A stretch of DNA of 64,000 nucleotides, from the NCBI RefSeq assembly GCF_025398255.1, contig NZ_JAODNW010000007.1, positions 1 to 64,000 on the forward strand. The letters run 5' to 3'. Of this stretch, positions 27,641 through 36,960 are shown one piece after another (positions within the stretch are counted from its first letter, which is position 1; every line of letters starts with the position of its first letter). The notes beneath the pieces were generated by a model that did no database searches, was not told where the DNA came from, and saw only the letters and a program-made list of their open reading frames with translations. The DNA is from Chelativorans intermedius. GTDB taxonomy: Bacteria; Pseudomonadota; Alphaproteobacteria; Rhizobiales; Rhizobiaceae. Made by a program: the position numbers and the translations under genes.

Positions 27641-28536
27641 GCGCCCGGATCCTCATCTTCGGCGCCGGCTATTCGGCCCGAGCCTTCGCGCGGCAGATCG
27701 GGCCCGAGGCGGAGGAGGTGGCCGGCACCACGCGCAGCGCGGAAAAGGCCGTCCGGCTGAGGCAGAACGGCATTCGCCCCCTCCTTTATGGCGGGGCGGG
27801 GTTCGGCGCGGACATCCTCGAAGCTCTTGCGCGGGCCACTCATCTTGTCGTCTCCATCGCACCGGATGCGGCCGGCGATGCGGTGCTGGCCGATCTGCGC
27901 GCGGCCGGCGCCGGCGCCATGCGGGCGCTGGAATGGGTGGGGTATCTCTCCACCGTCGGCGTCTATGGCGACCATGACGGTGCCTGGGTGGACGAGGCTA
28001 GCGAGTGCCGGCCCGTCTCGGCGCGCTCGAAATGGCGCCTCGAGGCGGAGCGGGACTGGGCGGCGTTCTCGCGCCAGGCGGGGGTACCCGTGGCCACCCT
28101 GCGGCTTTCCGGCATCTACGGGCCGGGGCGCAATGCCATTCTCAGCCTCGAGGCCGGCACCGCCCGGCGCATCGTCAAGCCGGGGCAGGTGTTCAACCGC
28201 ATCCATGTGGACGACATCGCCGGCGCCCTTCGCCATCTCATGCGGGCGCGCGCCGACGGCATCTACAACGTTACCGACGACATGCCCGCTCCGCCCCAGG
28301 ACGTGGTGGCCCATGCGGCGCAGCTGATGGGTGTTGCCCCGCCTCCCGAAATTCCCTTCGAGAAGGCGGACATGAGCCCCATGGCCCGGTCCTTCTATGG
28401 CGAGTGCAAGCGCGTCTCCAACCGAAGGCTGAAGGAAACGGGCTATCGCCTGCGCTATCCCGACTATCGCGCCGCGCTGCAGGCGATGTGGCGTGCCGAT
28501 GCCTGGAGGGACGAGCCCGTCTCGAAAATGCCATGA
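27637..28536 (+). CDS. NAD-dependent epimerase/SDR (YeeZ-like)
   Basis: The 299-residue extended SDR has the dinucleotide motif ILIFGAGYSARAFA, VGYLSTVGVYGDHDG with the active Ser/Tyr region, LRLSGIYGPGRN and the C-terminal YRLRYPDYRAALQAM. It resembles E. coli YeeZ and atypical SDR epimerases; the substrate is unknown. The start overlaps the TsaE-AmgK stop (ATGA), so the two are coupled. It occupies the position that murU usually has. Confidence 0.82.
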   Translation: MSARILIFGAGYSARAFARQIGPEAEEVAGTTRSAEKAVRLRQNGIRPLLYGGAGFGADILEALARATHLVVSIAPDAAGDAVLADLRAAGAGAMRALEWVGYLSTVGVYGDHDGAWVDEASECRPVSARSKWRLEAERDWAAFSRQAGVPVATLRLSGIYGPGRNAILSLEAGTARRIVKPGQVFNRIHVDDIAGALRHLMRARADGIYNVTDDMPAPPQDVVAHAAQLMGVAPPPEIPFEKADMSPMARSFYGECKRVSNRRLKETGYRLRYPDYRAALQAMWRADAWRDEPVSKMP

Positions 28537-28571
28537 TTCACCAAAAGCCTGAGCACATCAGGAGGGGATTG

Positions 28572-29552
28572 ATGCGGCGATTCCATATCATCCGGCTGGC
28601 CGGCGCCTGTCTGGCGCTTGTCGCGGCGGCGGCCGTGCCTTCGCACGCCGAACCCCTGGCCAAGGAGCTTTTCGGCGCGAAGGCGCTGCCCGCCGCCACG
28701 CAACCGGCGGTTCACGGGTTCTACTCGAAGGGCTGCTTTGCCGGCGGCATCGCCATCGCGCCGGATGGCCCGCATTGGCAGGCCATGCGCCTTTCGCGCA
28801 ATCGTCGCTGGGGCCATCCCGACCTCATCCGCCTCATCGAGCGGCTGTCGCGCGAGGCGGCGGGCGACGGCTGGCCGGGCCTGCTGGTGGGCGATATCTC
28901 GCAGCCGCGCGGCGGCCCCATGCTCTCCGGCCATGCCTCCCACCAGATCGGTCTCGATGCCGACATCTGGTTCACCCCCATGCCGGACAGACGTCTGAGC
29001 GTGGCCGAGCGCGAGCAGGTGAGCGCCGTTTCCATGCTCAGGGAAGGCACGCTTCAGGTCGACGACGCCCGGTGGACGCCGGCCCACACCGCACTCCTGA
29101 AGCGCGCGGCAAGCTATCCCGAGGTCGAGCGCATCCTCGTGCATCCCGGCATCAAGAAGAAGCTGTGCGACACCGTGCGCGGCGAGCGCGCCTGGCTGCG
29201 CAAGATCCGCCCCTTCTGGGGCCATCACTACCATTTCCATCTGCGCATCGGCTGCCCGCAGAACTCGCCCGGCTGCAAGCCGCAGGCCGCGCCGCCGCCC
29301 GGCGACGGCTGCGACGACACGCTCGCCTGGTGGTTCACGGACGAGCCGTGGCGTCCCGCCGAGGGTCCGCCGAAGCCGAAGGCGCGCGACGTGATGACCA
29401 TGGCCGCGCTGCCCGCCGCCTGCCGCGCGGTGCTTGAGGCGCCCTCCCCGCCCTCCGAGGCGGCGGTGACGCTTGCCGGACCGGAGGGCCTTCCCGCCCT
29501 CCGTCAGCCTGCTGCTGCGATTCCCCTTCCCTCTCCGCGGCCCAGCCGCTAG
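28572..29552 (+). CDS. mepA: Penicillin-insensitive murein endopeptidase MepA
   Basis: MepA is a periplasmic LAS-type metallopeptidase that cuts meso-DAP cross-links in peptidoglycan. The 326-residue protein starts with a signal peptide (MRRFHIIRLAGACLALVAAA to SHA). It has SGHASHQIGLDADIWF with the zinc His and Asp, and HYHFHLRIGCP with the last His. Four or more Cys residues follow (GCPQNSPGC, GCDD). AGGAGGGG lies 6 bases before ATG 28572. Confidence 0.94.
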   Translation: MRRFHIIRLAGACLALVAAAAVPSHAEPLAKELFGAKALPAATQPAVHGFYSKGCFAGGIAIAPDGPHWQAMRLSRNRRWGHPDLIRLIERLSREAAGDGWPGLLVGDISQPRGGPMLSGHASHQIGLDADIWFTPMPDRRLSVAEREQVSAVSMLREGTLQVDDARWTPAHTALLKRAASYPEVERILVHPGIKKKLCDTVRGERAWLRKIRPFWGHHYHFHLRIGCPQNSPGCKPQAAPPPGDGCDDTLAWWFTDEPWRPAEGPPKPKARDVMTMAALPAACRAVLEAPSPPSEAAVTLAGPEGLPALRQPAAAIPLPSPRPSR

Positions 29553-29591
29553 TTGTCGCAACGGGTCGACTGCCACGGAGGTTTCGCAGTC

Positions 29592-30359
29592 ATGATGCCG
29601 GCAAGCACGTTTCCCGATCTCGAGGGGCGCTCGGTGCTGATCACCGGCGGCGGCTCGGGCATCGGTGCGGCACTGACCGAAGGCTTTCTGCGCCAGGGGG
29701 CGCAGGTGGCCTTCATCGACATTGCCGAGGAGGAAAGCCGCGCCCTGTGCGCGCGGCTGAAGCGCGCGGCGGGGCGCGCGCCGCTCTTCCTGCAGGCGGA
29801 TCTGCGTGATCTCGATGCGCTCGGCCGGGCGGTGCGCGAGGCGGAACGGGCGCATGGCACCGTCACCGTGCTCGTCAACAACGCCGCCTGGGACGACCGC
29901 CACGCCATCGAGACGGTCACGCCCGACTACTGGGACAGCAATCAGGCAATCAATCTGCGCCCGCAATTCTTTGCCGCCCAAGCGGTGGTGCCGGGCATGA
30001 AGGCGGCGGGCGGCGGCGCCATCGTCAACTTCACCTCCATCTCCTATATGATCAATCAGGGCGACCTGCCCGCCTATACGGCGGCGAAGGCGGGCATCGT
30101 CGGCCTCACCAAGGGGCTGGCCGGGGCGCTCGGCCCGCATGGCATCCGAGTGAACGCCGTTGCCCCCGGCTGGGTGATGACGGAGCGCCAGCGCAAGCTC
30201 TGGGTGACGGAGGAGAAGCTTCAGCGCCACATCGAGCGCCAGTGCCTGAAGCGGACGCTCGAACCCGAGGACATGGTGGGTCCCTGCCTGTTCCTCGCCT
30301 CGGACCTTTCGCGCATGGTGACGGCGCAGACGCTGATCGTGGATGGAGGTGTTCTATGA
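29592..30359 (+). CDS. SDR-family sugar dehydrogenase
   Basis: The 255-residue classical SDR has VLITGGGSGIGAALTEGF, LVNNAAWDDRH, the catalytic Ser/Tyr/Lys in FTSISYM and PAYTAAKAGIVGLTK, and the C-terminal IVDGGVL. It is close to aldose 1-dehydrogenases (galactose/arabinose type). It is coupled by four bases to a SMP-30/gluconolactonase gene, which would open the sugar lactone it makes. Start ATG 29592 after GGAGG; ATG 29595 is possible. No sugar transporter is adjacent, so the sugar is unknown. Confidence 0.88.
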   Translation: MMPASTFPDLEGRSVLITGGGSGIGAALTEGFLRQGAQVAFIDIAEEESRALCARLKRAAGRAPLFLQADLRDLDALGRAVREAERAHGTVTVLVNNAAWDDRHAIETVTPDYWDSNQAINLRPQFFAAQAVVPGMKAAGGGAIVNFTSISYMINQGDLPAYTAAKAGIVGLTKGLAGALGPHGIRVNAVAPGWVMTERQRKLWVTEEKLQRHIERQCLKRTLEPEDMVGPCLFLASDLSRMVTAQTLIVDGGVL

Positions 30360-31234
30360 GCGATGTGGGGGTTTCGGTTCTCTCGGATGTGGCCTGCCAT
30401 CTTGGCGAAGGGCCGGCCTACGACGCGCGGACCGATACGCTCTTCTGGTTCGACATCCTCGGACGCCGGCTTCTGGAGCTGCCGCTGGGCGCGGGCAAGA
30501 CCCGTGAGCACGGCCTGCCGGTGATGGCGAGCGCTCTCGCGCATGTGGACGAGGCGCGCCAGCTTCTGGTCACGGAGACGGGCCTGCAGCTGCGCGACCG
30601 CGCCTCCGGCAGCCTGGAAATGCTGGTGGAGGTGGAGGCCGACCGGCCCGACACGCGCTCCAACGACGCGCGCACGCATCCAAGCGGCGCGCTGTGGTTC
30701 GGCACCATGGGCAAGCAGGCGCAGGAACGGGCGGGCGCCATCTACTGGTTCTACAAGGGCGAGGTGCGGCGGCTTTTCTCGCACATCACCATTCCCAACT
30801 CGATCTGTTTCTCGCCCGACGGCGCCATCGCCTATTTCGCCGACACCCATGAGAACCGTCTCTACCGCGTCGCCTGCGACACGGAGACGGGCCTGCCGGT
30901 GGACGATCCTGTGCTGACCGTGGAAGGCAACGCCATGCCTGGCGGCATCGACGGCTCGGTGGTGGATGCGGAGGGCACGCTATGGAACGCGCGCTGGGGC
31001 GGCGGGCGGCTCGACGCCTGGACGGCGCGCGGCGAGCTGATCCGTTCCATCCCGCTGCCGGCACGGCAGGTCACATGCCCGGTCTTCATCGGCGCCGCGG
31101 CCGACCGCCTGGCCGTCACATCGGCCTTCGAGGGGATGGACGCGGCGGCGCGCCAAGCCGACCCGGAAGCCGGCAAGACCTTTCTGCTCGATCTGGAGGT
31201 CAACGGACGGCACGACACGCCGGTGGCGTTGTAG
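30356..31234 (+). CDS. SMP-30/gluconolactonase family lactonase
   Basis: The 292-residue protein is a six-bladed beta-propeller lactonase of the SMP-30 family: LGEGPAYDARTDTLFWFDI at the start with the metal Glu, DARTHPSGALWFGTMG, TIPNSICFSPDGAIAYFAD with the Asn ligand, and GGIDGSVVDAEGTLWNARW with the Asp ligand. It would hydrolyse an aldonolactone from the upstream sugar dehydrogenase, with which its start overlaps (ATGA). Confidence 0.92.
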   Translation: MSDVGVSVLSDVACHLGEGPAYDARTDTLFWFDILGRRLLELPLGAGKTREHGLPVMASALAHVDEARQLLVTETGLQLRDRASGSLEMLVEVEADRPDTRSNDARTHPSGALWFGTMGKQAQERAGAIYWFYKGEVRRLFSHITIPNSICFSPDGAIAYFADTHENRLYRVACDTETGLPVDDPVLTVEGNAMPGGIDGSVVDAEGTLWNARWGGGRLDAWTARGELIRSIPLPARQVTCPVFIGAAADRLAVTSAFEGMDAAARQADPEAGKTFLLDLEVNGRHDTPVAL

Positions 31235-31240
31235 GCCCCG

Positions 31241-31591
31241 CTACCCCACCACCTCGAGGCAGACCGGGGTGTGGCCGGCGCGCAGGAAACCGAGCCGCTC
31301 GGCAGCCGCCTTCGACAGATCGAGGATGCGCCCGCGCACGAAGGGGCCGCGATCGTTGATGCGCACCGTGACGCTGCGGCCGTTGTTGCGGTTCACCACC
31401 TTGACCCTGGTGCCGAAGGGCAGGTTGCGGTGGGCCGCCGTCATGGCGGCGGGGTTCATGCGCTCGCCGGAGGCCGTCTTCGAGTGAAGGGCATACCAGG
31501 AAGCGCCGCCGCACTGCGCATGGGCGGTGATCGGCAGGCTGGCAAGCATGAGGGCGCCCGCAAGGGCGGGCAGGACGCGGCGGGCGGTCAT
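31241..31591 (-). CDS. rlpA: RlpA-family double-psi beta-barrel lytic protein
   Basis: RlpA binds or cleaves denuded peptidoglycan at the septum. The 116-residue mature-size protein has a signal peptide (MTARRVLPALAGALMLASL to AHA), ASWYALHSKTASGERMN, RTVKVV-like strand VKVVNRNNGRSVTVRINDRGPF and the Asp in DLSKAAAERLGF. There is no SPOR domain and no lipobox, so it is a short soluble form. ATG 31591; the frame extends upstream into the tRNA gene, without meaning. Confidence 0.9.
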   Translation of the reverse strand: MTARRVLPALAGALMLASLPITAHAQCGGASWYALHSKTASGERMNPAAMTAAHRNLPFGTRVKVVNRNNGRSVTVRINDRGPFVRGRILDLSKAAAERLGFLRAGHTPVCLEVVG

Positions 31592-31763
31592 GGGCTCGAA
31601 TCCCCCGGGCGGATGGCCGTAAAGCGCCCGCCTATGCGCAAAATGCGGCAGGGAAAAGACAGGAAAGGCCTGGAACGGGCGCGGCATCCCCCGCACCATC
31701 ACGCTCACAGGCAAGACGCCGCGATTGCGCGGCTCAACCATCGGCGATACCCGGGAAGCCTTG

Positions 31764-31788
31764 CACCCCTCGACCGATCGGAGGGGTG
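31764..31788 (-). other. Stem-loop at the 3' end of tRNA-Leu
   Basis: On the minus strand CACCCCTC and GAGGGGTG form a perfect eight-base stem that starts within the encoded CCA of tRNA-Leu. There is no U-run. It may help end or process the tRNA transcript. Confidence 0.45.
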
Positions 31789-31871
31789 GTGCCCAGGAGA
31801 GGACTCGAACCTCCACGCCTCGCGGCACACGGACCTGAACCGTGCGCGTCTACCAATTCCGCCACCTGGGC
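31787..31871 (-). tRNA. tRNA-Leu (CAG)
   Basis: The minus strand reads GCCCAGGTGGCGGAATTGG..., with an anticodon arm CACGG-TTCAGGT-CCGTG (anticodon CAG), a long class II variable arm, TpsiC loop GGTTCGAGTCC and acceptor CCTGGGC plus A. The CCA end is encoded (31787-31789). Length is 85 bases including CCA. Confidence 0.96.
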
Positions 31872-31955
31872 AAGGTGCGCTGCCGATGTAAGCGGCAGGC
31901 GCGCGCGTGTCAACGCGGTTTGTGTGATTTTTCAGCGCTGCGCGGGGCCGCCGCC

Positions 31956-32576
31956 TCAGCCCTCCAGAATCTCCTTGGAGGCAACGGTGGAGTCGGCGTT
32001 GAGACGATAGACGAGCGGCACGCCGGTGGCGATCTCTGTCTTGACGATCTCCTCGCCCGTCAGTCCGTCGAGCACCATGACGAGCGCGCGCAGGGAGTTG
32101 CCATGGGCGCTGACGAGCACCGTCTCCCCGCGCAGCACATGCGGTTGGATGGTGCGCATGTAGTAGGGCCACACGCGGGCGCCCGTGTCCTTCAGGCTCT
32201 CCCCGCCGGGCGGCGGCACGTCGTAGGAGCGGCGCCAGACATGCACCTGCTCCTCGCCCCATTTCTTGCGCGCGTCGTCCTTGTTGAGCCCGGAAAGGTC
32301 GCCATAGTCGCGCTCGTTCAGCGCCTGGTCGCGTATGGTCTCGAGTGTCTCGAGCCCGAGTTCCTTCAGGATGTGGTCGTTGGTGACCTGGGCGCGCGAA
32401 AGCGCGGAAGTAAAGGCGATGTCGGGCTTCAGGCCGTGCGCCTTGATGCGGCGGCCGGCCTCCTTCGCCTCCTCGTGGCCCTTCTGCGAAAGGCCCGGAT
32501 CGCGCCAGCCGGTGAACAGGTTCTTGAGGTTCCATTCGCTCTGGCCGTGGCGTACCAGGATCAGGGTTCCGGACAT
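31956..32576 (-). CDS. gpmA: 2,3-bisphosphoglycerate-dependent phosphoglycerate mutase
   Basis: GpmA interconverts 3- and 2-phosphoglycerate in glycolysis. The 206-residue protein has the phospho-His motif [10 protein letters not shown] (H10), [26 protein letters not shown] and the second His in [12 protein letters not shown]. It is shorter than the E. coli enzyme, as usual for rhizobial forms. It lies downstream of dapB on the minus strand with 30 bases between them. Confidence 0.96.
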   Translation of the reverse strand: MSGTLILVRHGQSEWNLKNLFTGWRDPGLSQKGHEEAKEAGRRIKAHGLKPDIAFTSALSRAQVTNDHILKELGLETLETIRDQALNERDYGDLSGLNKDDARKKWGEEQVHVWRRSYDVPPPGGESLKDTGARVWPYYMRTIQPHVLRGETVLVSAHGNSLRALVMVLDGLTGEEIVKTEIATGVPLVYRLNADSTVASKEILEG

Positions 32577-32606
32577 GGTGTTTCCCTCGTGCGCTTGATG
32601 GATGGA

Positions 32607-33419
32607 TCAGGAAAGGCCGAGCACGTCGAGCATCGAGTAGAGCCCGGGCTTCTTGCCATGTGCCCAGAGCGCCGCCTTGACGGCGCCGCGGGCGAAGATG
32701 GTGCGGTCCTCCGCCTGGTGGGAGAGCACGATCCGTTCGCCCTCGCCGGCCAGGATCACGGAATGCTCGCCCACCACCGAGCCGCCGCGCAGCGTGGCGA
32801 ATCCGATGCTGCCGGCCTCGCGCGGGCCGGTGTGGCCGTCGCGCACGCGCACGCTGCTTTCCGCGAGGCGCACGCCGCGTCCCTCTGCCGCCGCCGCGCC
32901 CAGGAGCAATGCGGTACCCGACGGCGCGTCCACCTTGTGGCGGTGATGCATCTCGAGGATCTCGATGTCGAAGTCGCCCGCATCCAGCGCGCGTGCCGCC
33001 TGACGCACCAGCACGGAGAGCAGGTTGACGCCGAGGCTCATATTGCCGGACTTGACGATGGTGGCATGGCGGGCGGCGGCCTCCACCGCCCGCTCGTCCT
33101 GTTCCGAAAGGCCGGTGGTGCCGATGACGTGGACGATGCGCGCCTGCGCGGCATAGCCGGCAAATTCCACCGTGGCGGCGGGCGTGGTGAAGTCCAGCAC
33201 CCCATCGGCGCGCGCGAAGGCCGTCAGCGGATCGTCGCCGATCTCGACATTGAGGATTCCGATGCCGGCGAGCTCACCCGCATCCTTGCCGAGATGCGGC
33301 GATTGGGGCCGCTCCACAGCGCCGGCCAAGCGTACGCCTTCCATGGTGTGGATGGCGCGAATGAGCGTCTGGCCCATGCGGCCTGCGGCCCCCACCACCA
33401 CCAGACCCATCTCGCTCAT
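32607..33419 (-). CDS. dapB: 4-hydroxy-tetrahydrodipicolinate reductase
   Basis: DapB reduces the product of DapA in lysine and meso-DAP synthesis. The 270-residue protein has the nucleotide motif [31 protein letters not shown], and [17 protein letters not shown] with the catalytic His/Lys. GGAGAGAGG lies just before ATG 33419; a longer open frame upstream lacks similarity. It follows the ABC exporter by 40 bases and precedes gpmA. Confidence 0.96.
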   Translation of the reverse strand: MSEMGLVVVGAAGRMGQTLIRAIHTMEGVRLAGAVERPQSPHLGKDAGELAGIGILNVEIGDDPLTAFARADGVLDFTTPAATVEFAGYAAQARIVHVIGTTGLSEQDERAVEAAARHATIVKSGNMSLGVNLLSVLVRQAARALDAGDFDIEILEMHHRHKVDAPSGTALLLGAAAAEGRGVRLAESSVRVRDGHTGPREAGSIGFATLRGGSVVGEHSVILAGEGERIVLSHQAEDRTIFARGAVKAALWAHGKKPGLYSMLDVLGLS

Positions 33420-33459
33420 CTGCCTCTCTCCTCTCGTCTTCCGTGTCGGGCTGGCCTCT

Positions 33460-35274
33460 TCAGGCGTCGCTGTCAACCGGCGCCTCGTCCAGCAGGTTTT
33501 CCCCGCGCTCGGTCTGCATCCGGTAGAAGCGGGCATAGACGCCGTGCGGCTTGCGCACCAGGCTGCGGTGCGTGCCCTGCTCCACGAGGCGCCCCTCCTC
33601 CAGGACGACGATCCGGTCGGCGTTGACGACGGTGGACAGCCGGTGCGCGATCACCAGCGTGGTGCGCGCCTTCATCACCCGCTCCAGCGCCTGCTGCACC
33701 TTTGCTTCCGATTCGTTGTCCAGCGCCGATGTTGCTTCGTCGAGCAGCAGGATCGGCGCATTGCGCACGATGGCGCGGGCGATCGACAGGCGCTGGCGCT
33801 GCCCGCCCGACAGCGTGACGCCGTTTTCGCCCACCGGCGTGTCGTAGCCCAAGGGCTGCTGGAGGATGAACTCTTCCGCATTGGCGAGCCGCGCGGCTTC
33901 CTCGACCTCGGCATCGCTGGCATCGGGGCGGCCATAGCGGATGTTGTCGCGGATGGTGCCTTCGAAGAGATAGGGATGCTGCGAGACATAGGCGATGGCG
34001 GAGCGCAGGGAGTGTTTCGTCACCCGAGAAATGTCCTGCCCGTCGATCAGGATTCGCCCGCCGTCGAGATCGTAGAAGCGCTGCAGGAGGGCAAACAGCG
34101 TGGACTTGCCGGCCCCCGAAGGGCCGACAATGGCGGTCGTGCAGCCCGCGCTGGCCTCGAAGGTGACGCCATGCAGCACCGGCATGTGCTCGGCATAGGA
34201 AAAGCGCACCTTCTCGAACAGGATGTTCCCCTTCTCCACTGCAAGCGGGCCTGCCCCCGGTGCATCGCCCTGCTGCGGCTCGGTGTCGAGAACCTCGTAG
34301 ATCATGCGGGCATTGACCAGCGCCCTTTCGAGCTGCACCGGAAGGCGCGCCAGCTTGCGCACCGGATCGTAGGCGAAGATCATGGCGCCGATGAAGGCGA
34401 TGACGGAGCCGGGCGGCACCCCCTCGCGCGAGGCCCGCCAGCCGGCATAGACGAGGACGGCGGCCACCGAGACGCCGACGAATATCTCCGTGACCGGGGC
34501 CATGCGCTCGGAAACGCTGGCGATCTTGTTGGAGCGGTTCTCGGCGCGCTCGATAAGGCTCGACATCTTGTCGGAGAGCACGTCTTCCATGGTGAAGGCC
34601 TTGACGATGGCAATCCCCTGAACGGATTCCTGCATGGCGCCGAGAAAGCGGGAATTGAGGTCCACCGCCTCGCGGGCGAGCTTGCGCAAGCGGCGTGTCA
34701 GATAGTTGATCGCATAGATCATCGGCGGGCCGACGATGAAGGCGGCCAGCGAAAGGACCGGATCCATATAGATCATCACCGCAAGCAGGCTCAAGAGCGT
34801 GGGAATCTCGCGCGCGGCCGTGGTAACCGTCATGTTGAGCAGTTCTCGGATGCCGCTCACGTTCTGGGAGATCTGGGCGGCAAGCTGGCCGGAGCGGTTG
34901 GCGGTGAAATAGTTGATGTCGAGCCGCATCAGGTGCTGGAAGAGCCGGCGCTGATAGCGGGCAACGATGTTGTTGCCGACGCGGGCGAGCATCACGGTCT
35001 GCCAGTAAATGGCGAAGCCGCGCGCGATGTAGACGGCCACGAGGATGGCGCAGTAGCCATAAAGCGCCGCCCATTCCGCGGCCACGAAGCCGTTGTCGAC
35101 GATGGGCTTGAGCAGATAGGCGCTATAGGCGGTGGTGGCGGACATGACCAGCATGCACGCGATGGCCACAGCGTATTCGCGGATGAATTCGCGGCCGTTT
35201 TCCCTGTATACGCGGCGGATGACGGAGATCACCTCGTCCGTCTTGCGCGTCGCTTCATCCTTCTTGCCGAACAA
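33460..35274 (-). CDS. ABC exporter (MsbA-like, fused permease-ATPase)
   Basis: The 604-residue half-transporter has six membrane helices within about residues 25-310 (for example [20 protein letters not shown]) and a C-terminal ATPase with Walker [10 protein letters not shown], signature [14 protein letters not shown], Walker [17 protein letters not shown] and an H-loop IAHRLSTV. It acts as a dimer at the inner membrane. The MsbA-like class exports lipids or drugs; the substrate is not given by the sequence. It lies in the rhizobial mgsA-glk-ABC-dapB-gpmA block. Confidence 0.92.
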   Translation of the reverse strand: MFGKKDEATRKTDEVISVIRRVYRENGREFIREYAVAIACMLVMSATTAYSAYLLKPIVDNGFVAAEWAALYGYCAILVAVYIARGFAIYWQTVMLARVGNNIVARYQRRLFQHLMRLDINYFTANRSGQLAAQISQNVSGIRELLNMTVTTAAREIPTLLSLLAVMIYMDPVLSLAAFIVGPPMIYAINYLTRRLRKLAREAVDLNSRFLGAMQESVQGIAIVKAFTMEDVLSDKMSSLIERAENRSNKIASVSERMAPVTEIFVGVSVAAVLVYAGWRASREGVPPGSVIAFIGAMIFAYDPVRKLARLPVQLERALVNARMIYEVLDTEPQQGDAPGAGPLAVEKGNILFEKVRFSYAEHMPVLHGVTFEASAGCTTAIVGPSGAGKSTLFALLQRFYDLDGGRILIDGQDISRVTKHSLRSAIAYVSQHPYLFEGTIRDNIRYGRPDASDAEVEEAARLANAEEFILQQPLGYDTPVGENGVTLSGGQRQRLSIARAIVRNAPILLLDEATSALDNESEAKVQQALERVMKARTTLVIAHRLSTVVNADRIVVLEEGRLVEQGTHRSLVRKPHGVYARFYRMQTERGENLLDEAPVDSDA

Positions 35275-35381
35275 TGGGCCTCCGTCGCCTCAGGCCGTGT
35301 GGAGTTTCGAAGGGACCGGCCGGCCCCTTCCGGCAACGAGCCTATGCCTCATCGGCAGGGCACATGCAATCGCAAACCGTC

Positions 35382-36407
35382 TCAGGCCCGCCAGCGCCGC
35401 CCCGAGGTTTCCACGCCGAAGCGCGCCGGCGTGCGCGCATAGGCGGCAAGGCCCATGAGCGCCGCCATGGGATGGGTGATGACGAAGACCGGCATGGCGG
35501 AAAGCAGCGCGTTGTGCGGCGCCTTGTCCTCGAAAGCGGCGCGGAAACGGCCGTTCTTCAGCGCCGGTACGATCTTCTGGGCGATGCCGCCCGTCAGGAA
35601 AACGCCGCCGCGGCTCATGAAGATGAGGCCGAGATCGCCGGCCAGCCGTCCCAGATAGGTGACGAAAAGATCGAGTGTTTCCGCCGCCATCTTGTCGCTG
35701 CCCTCCAGCGCGGCAGCGGTAATCTCCGCCGGCGTGGAAAAGCGCGGCGCGGCGCCGTCGGCCGCGGCGATGGCGCGGTAGAGATTGACGAGCCCGCGCC
35801 CGCACAGGATCTGCTCGGCCGAGACGCGTCCCTCGATCCTCTCCAGATGCGGGAAGACTTCCAGGTCGCGCGGCGTACGCGGACCGAGATCGACATGCCC
35901 GCCCTCGCCGGGAACGGGGATCCAGGTGCGGCTGCCGTGCACCAGGCCCGCCACGCCGAGCCCGGTGCCGGGCCCCAGCACGACGCGGCTTCCCGCCGTT
36001 TCCGCCTCGCCGCCGCCGATCTTTTCCAGGTGCTCCTCGCCGAGCGCCACCACGGCCAGGGCCTGGGCCTCGAAATCGTTGAGCACCACGACGTCGGTGA
36101 AGCCCATCGTCTCCATCAGGCGGCGCGGGCGCACCACCCAGTCGCAATTGGTCAGGTCGATCTCGTCGCCATCCACCGGGCCGGCCACGGCCAGCACGGC
36201 CGAACGCGGCAACAGATGCGTCTGGTCGAGGATGGCGGTCTGGATCGCCTCGTCCAGCGTCTCGTAGTCCGCGGTCTGGACGACGGGAAACTCCTTCGGC
36301 TCGGCATAGGAATCGACAACGATGGCGAACCGCGCATTTGTGCCGCCGATGTCGCCGATCAGAATCGGAAAGTCGAGCACCCTGTCGGGATCGTTCGGAT
36401 AAGGCAT
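35382..36407 (-). CDS. glk: Glucokinase
   Basis: Glk phosphorylates glucose with ATP. The 341-residue protein of the bacterial Glk group has [16 protein letters not shown] (phosphate 1), [13 protein letters not shown] with the catalytic Asp, [14 protein letters not shown] and [12 protein letters not shown], and [15 protein letters not shown] (adenosine site). It is 8 bases downstream of mgsA on the same strand. Confidence 0.95.
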   Translation of the reverse strand: MPYPNDPDRVLDFPILIGDIGGTNARFAIVVDSYAEPKEFPVVQTADYETLDEAIQTAILDQTHLLPRSAVLAVAGPVDGDEIDLTNCDWVVRPRRLMETMGFTDVVVLNDFEAQALAVVALGEEHLEKIGGGEAETAGSRVVLGPGTGLGVAGLVHGSRTWIPVPGEGGHVDLGPRTPRDLEVFPHLERIEGRVSAEQILCGRGLVNLYRAIAAADGAAPRFSTPAEITAAALEGSDKMAAETLDLFVTYLGRLAGDLGLIFMSRGGVFLTGGIAQKIVPALKNGRFRAAFEDKAPHNALLSAMPVFVITHPMAALMGLAAYARTPARFGVETSGRRWRA

Positions 36408-36415
36408 TTCTCTGA

Positions 36416-36826
36416 CTATCTTCCTGTTGCGGGCGTGGCGGCCTCTTCCTGCTCCAGAATGGCTTCGGCCGTGGCGCGGTTGAGCGCCAGGGGAATATCA
36501 TACACGATCGCCAGGCGCATGAGCGCCTTTACATCGACATCGTGCGGCATGGGGGTGAGCGGATCGACGAAGAAGATGACCAGATCCACATTGCGCTCGG
36601 CAATCAGCGCCCCGATCTGCTGGTCGCCGCCCAGCGGCCCGCTCTTCAGCCGCCGGATCTTGAGATCGGGACAGGCCTTGGCGATGCGGCTGCCGGTCGT
36701 GCCGGTGGCCACCAGCTCGCAAGACGCCAGATAGCTCCGGTGGTCCCGGGCAAAGGCCACCATGTCGTCCTTCTTCTGGTCATGCGCGATGAGCGCGACG
36801 CGTCGCCGGGTCAAGATCGTCACCAA
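36416..36826 (-). CDS. mgsA: Methylglyoxal synthase
   Basis: MgsA turns dihydroxyacetone phosphate into methylglyoxal, a bypass that relieves sugar-phosphate stress. The 136-residue protein has [44 protein letters not shown] and [19 protein letters not shown] with the catalytic Asp. The start is non-ATG: TTG 36826 or GTG 36823. It leads the glk-containing block and has a promoter-like sequence 26 bases upstream. Confidence 0.94.
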   Translation of the reverse strand: MVTILTRRRVALIAHDQKKDDMVAFARDHRSYLASCELVATGTTGSRIAKACPDLKIRRLKSGPLGGDQQIGALIAERNVDLVIFFVDPLTPMPHDVDVKALMRLAIVYDIPLALNRATAEAILEQEEAATPATGR

Positions 36827-36851
36827 GCCGGAAATCTAAATCGGTTGAAGC

Positions 36852-36880
36852 TCTATAAGCGAGCACGGCGCCCATGAAAA
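36852..36880 (-). promoter_or_regulatory. Promoter candidate for mgsA-glk
   Basis: On the minus strand TTTTCA (36875-36880), 17 bases, and TATAGA (36852-36857) precede mgsA. The -10 is good, the -35 poor. Confidence 0.38.
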
Positions 36881-36960
36881 GCCGCCTTCCCGCAAAGAAT
36901 CGCGTCAAGCCGGATTTGTCTCGCCAAGACCGGGCCCGGGGCGCGCGTCCAGTGCGGCCG

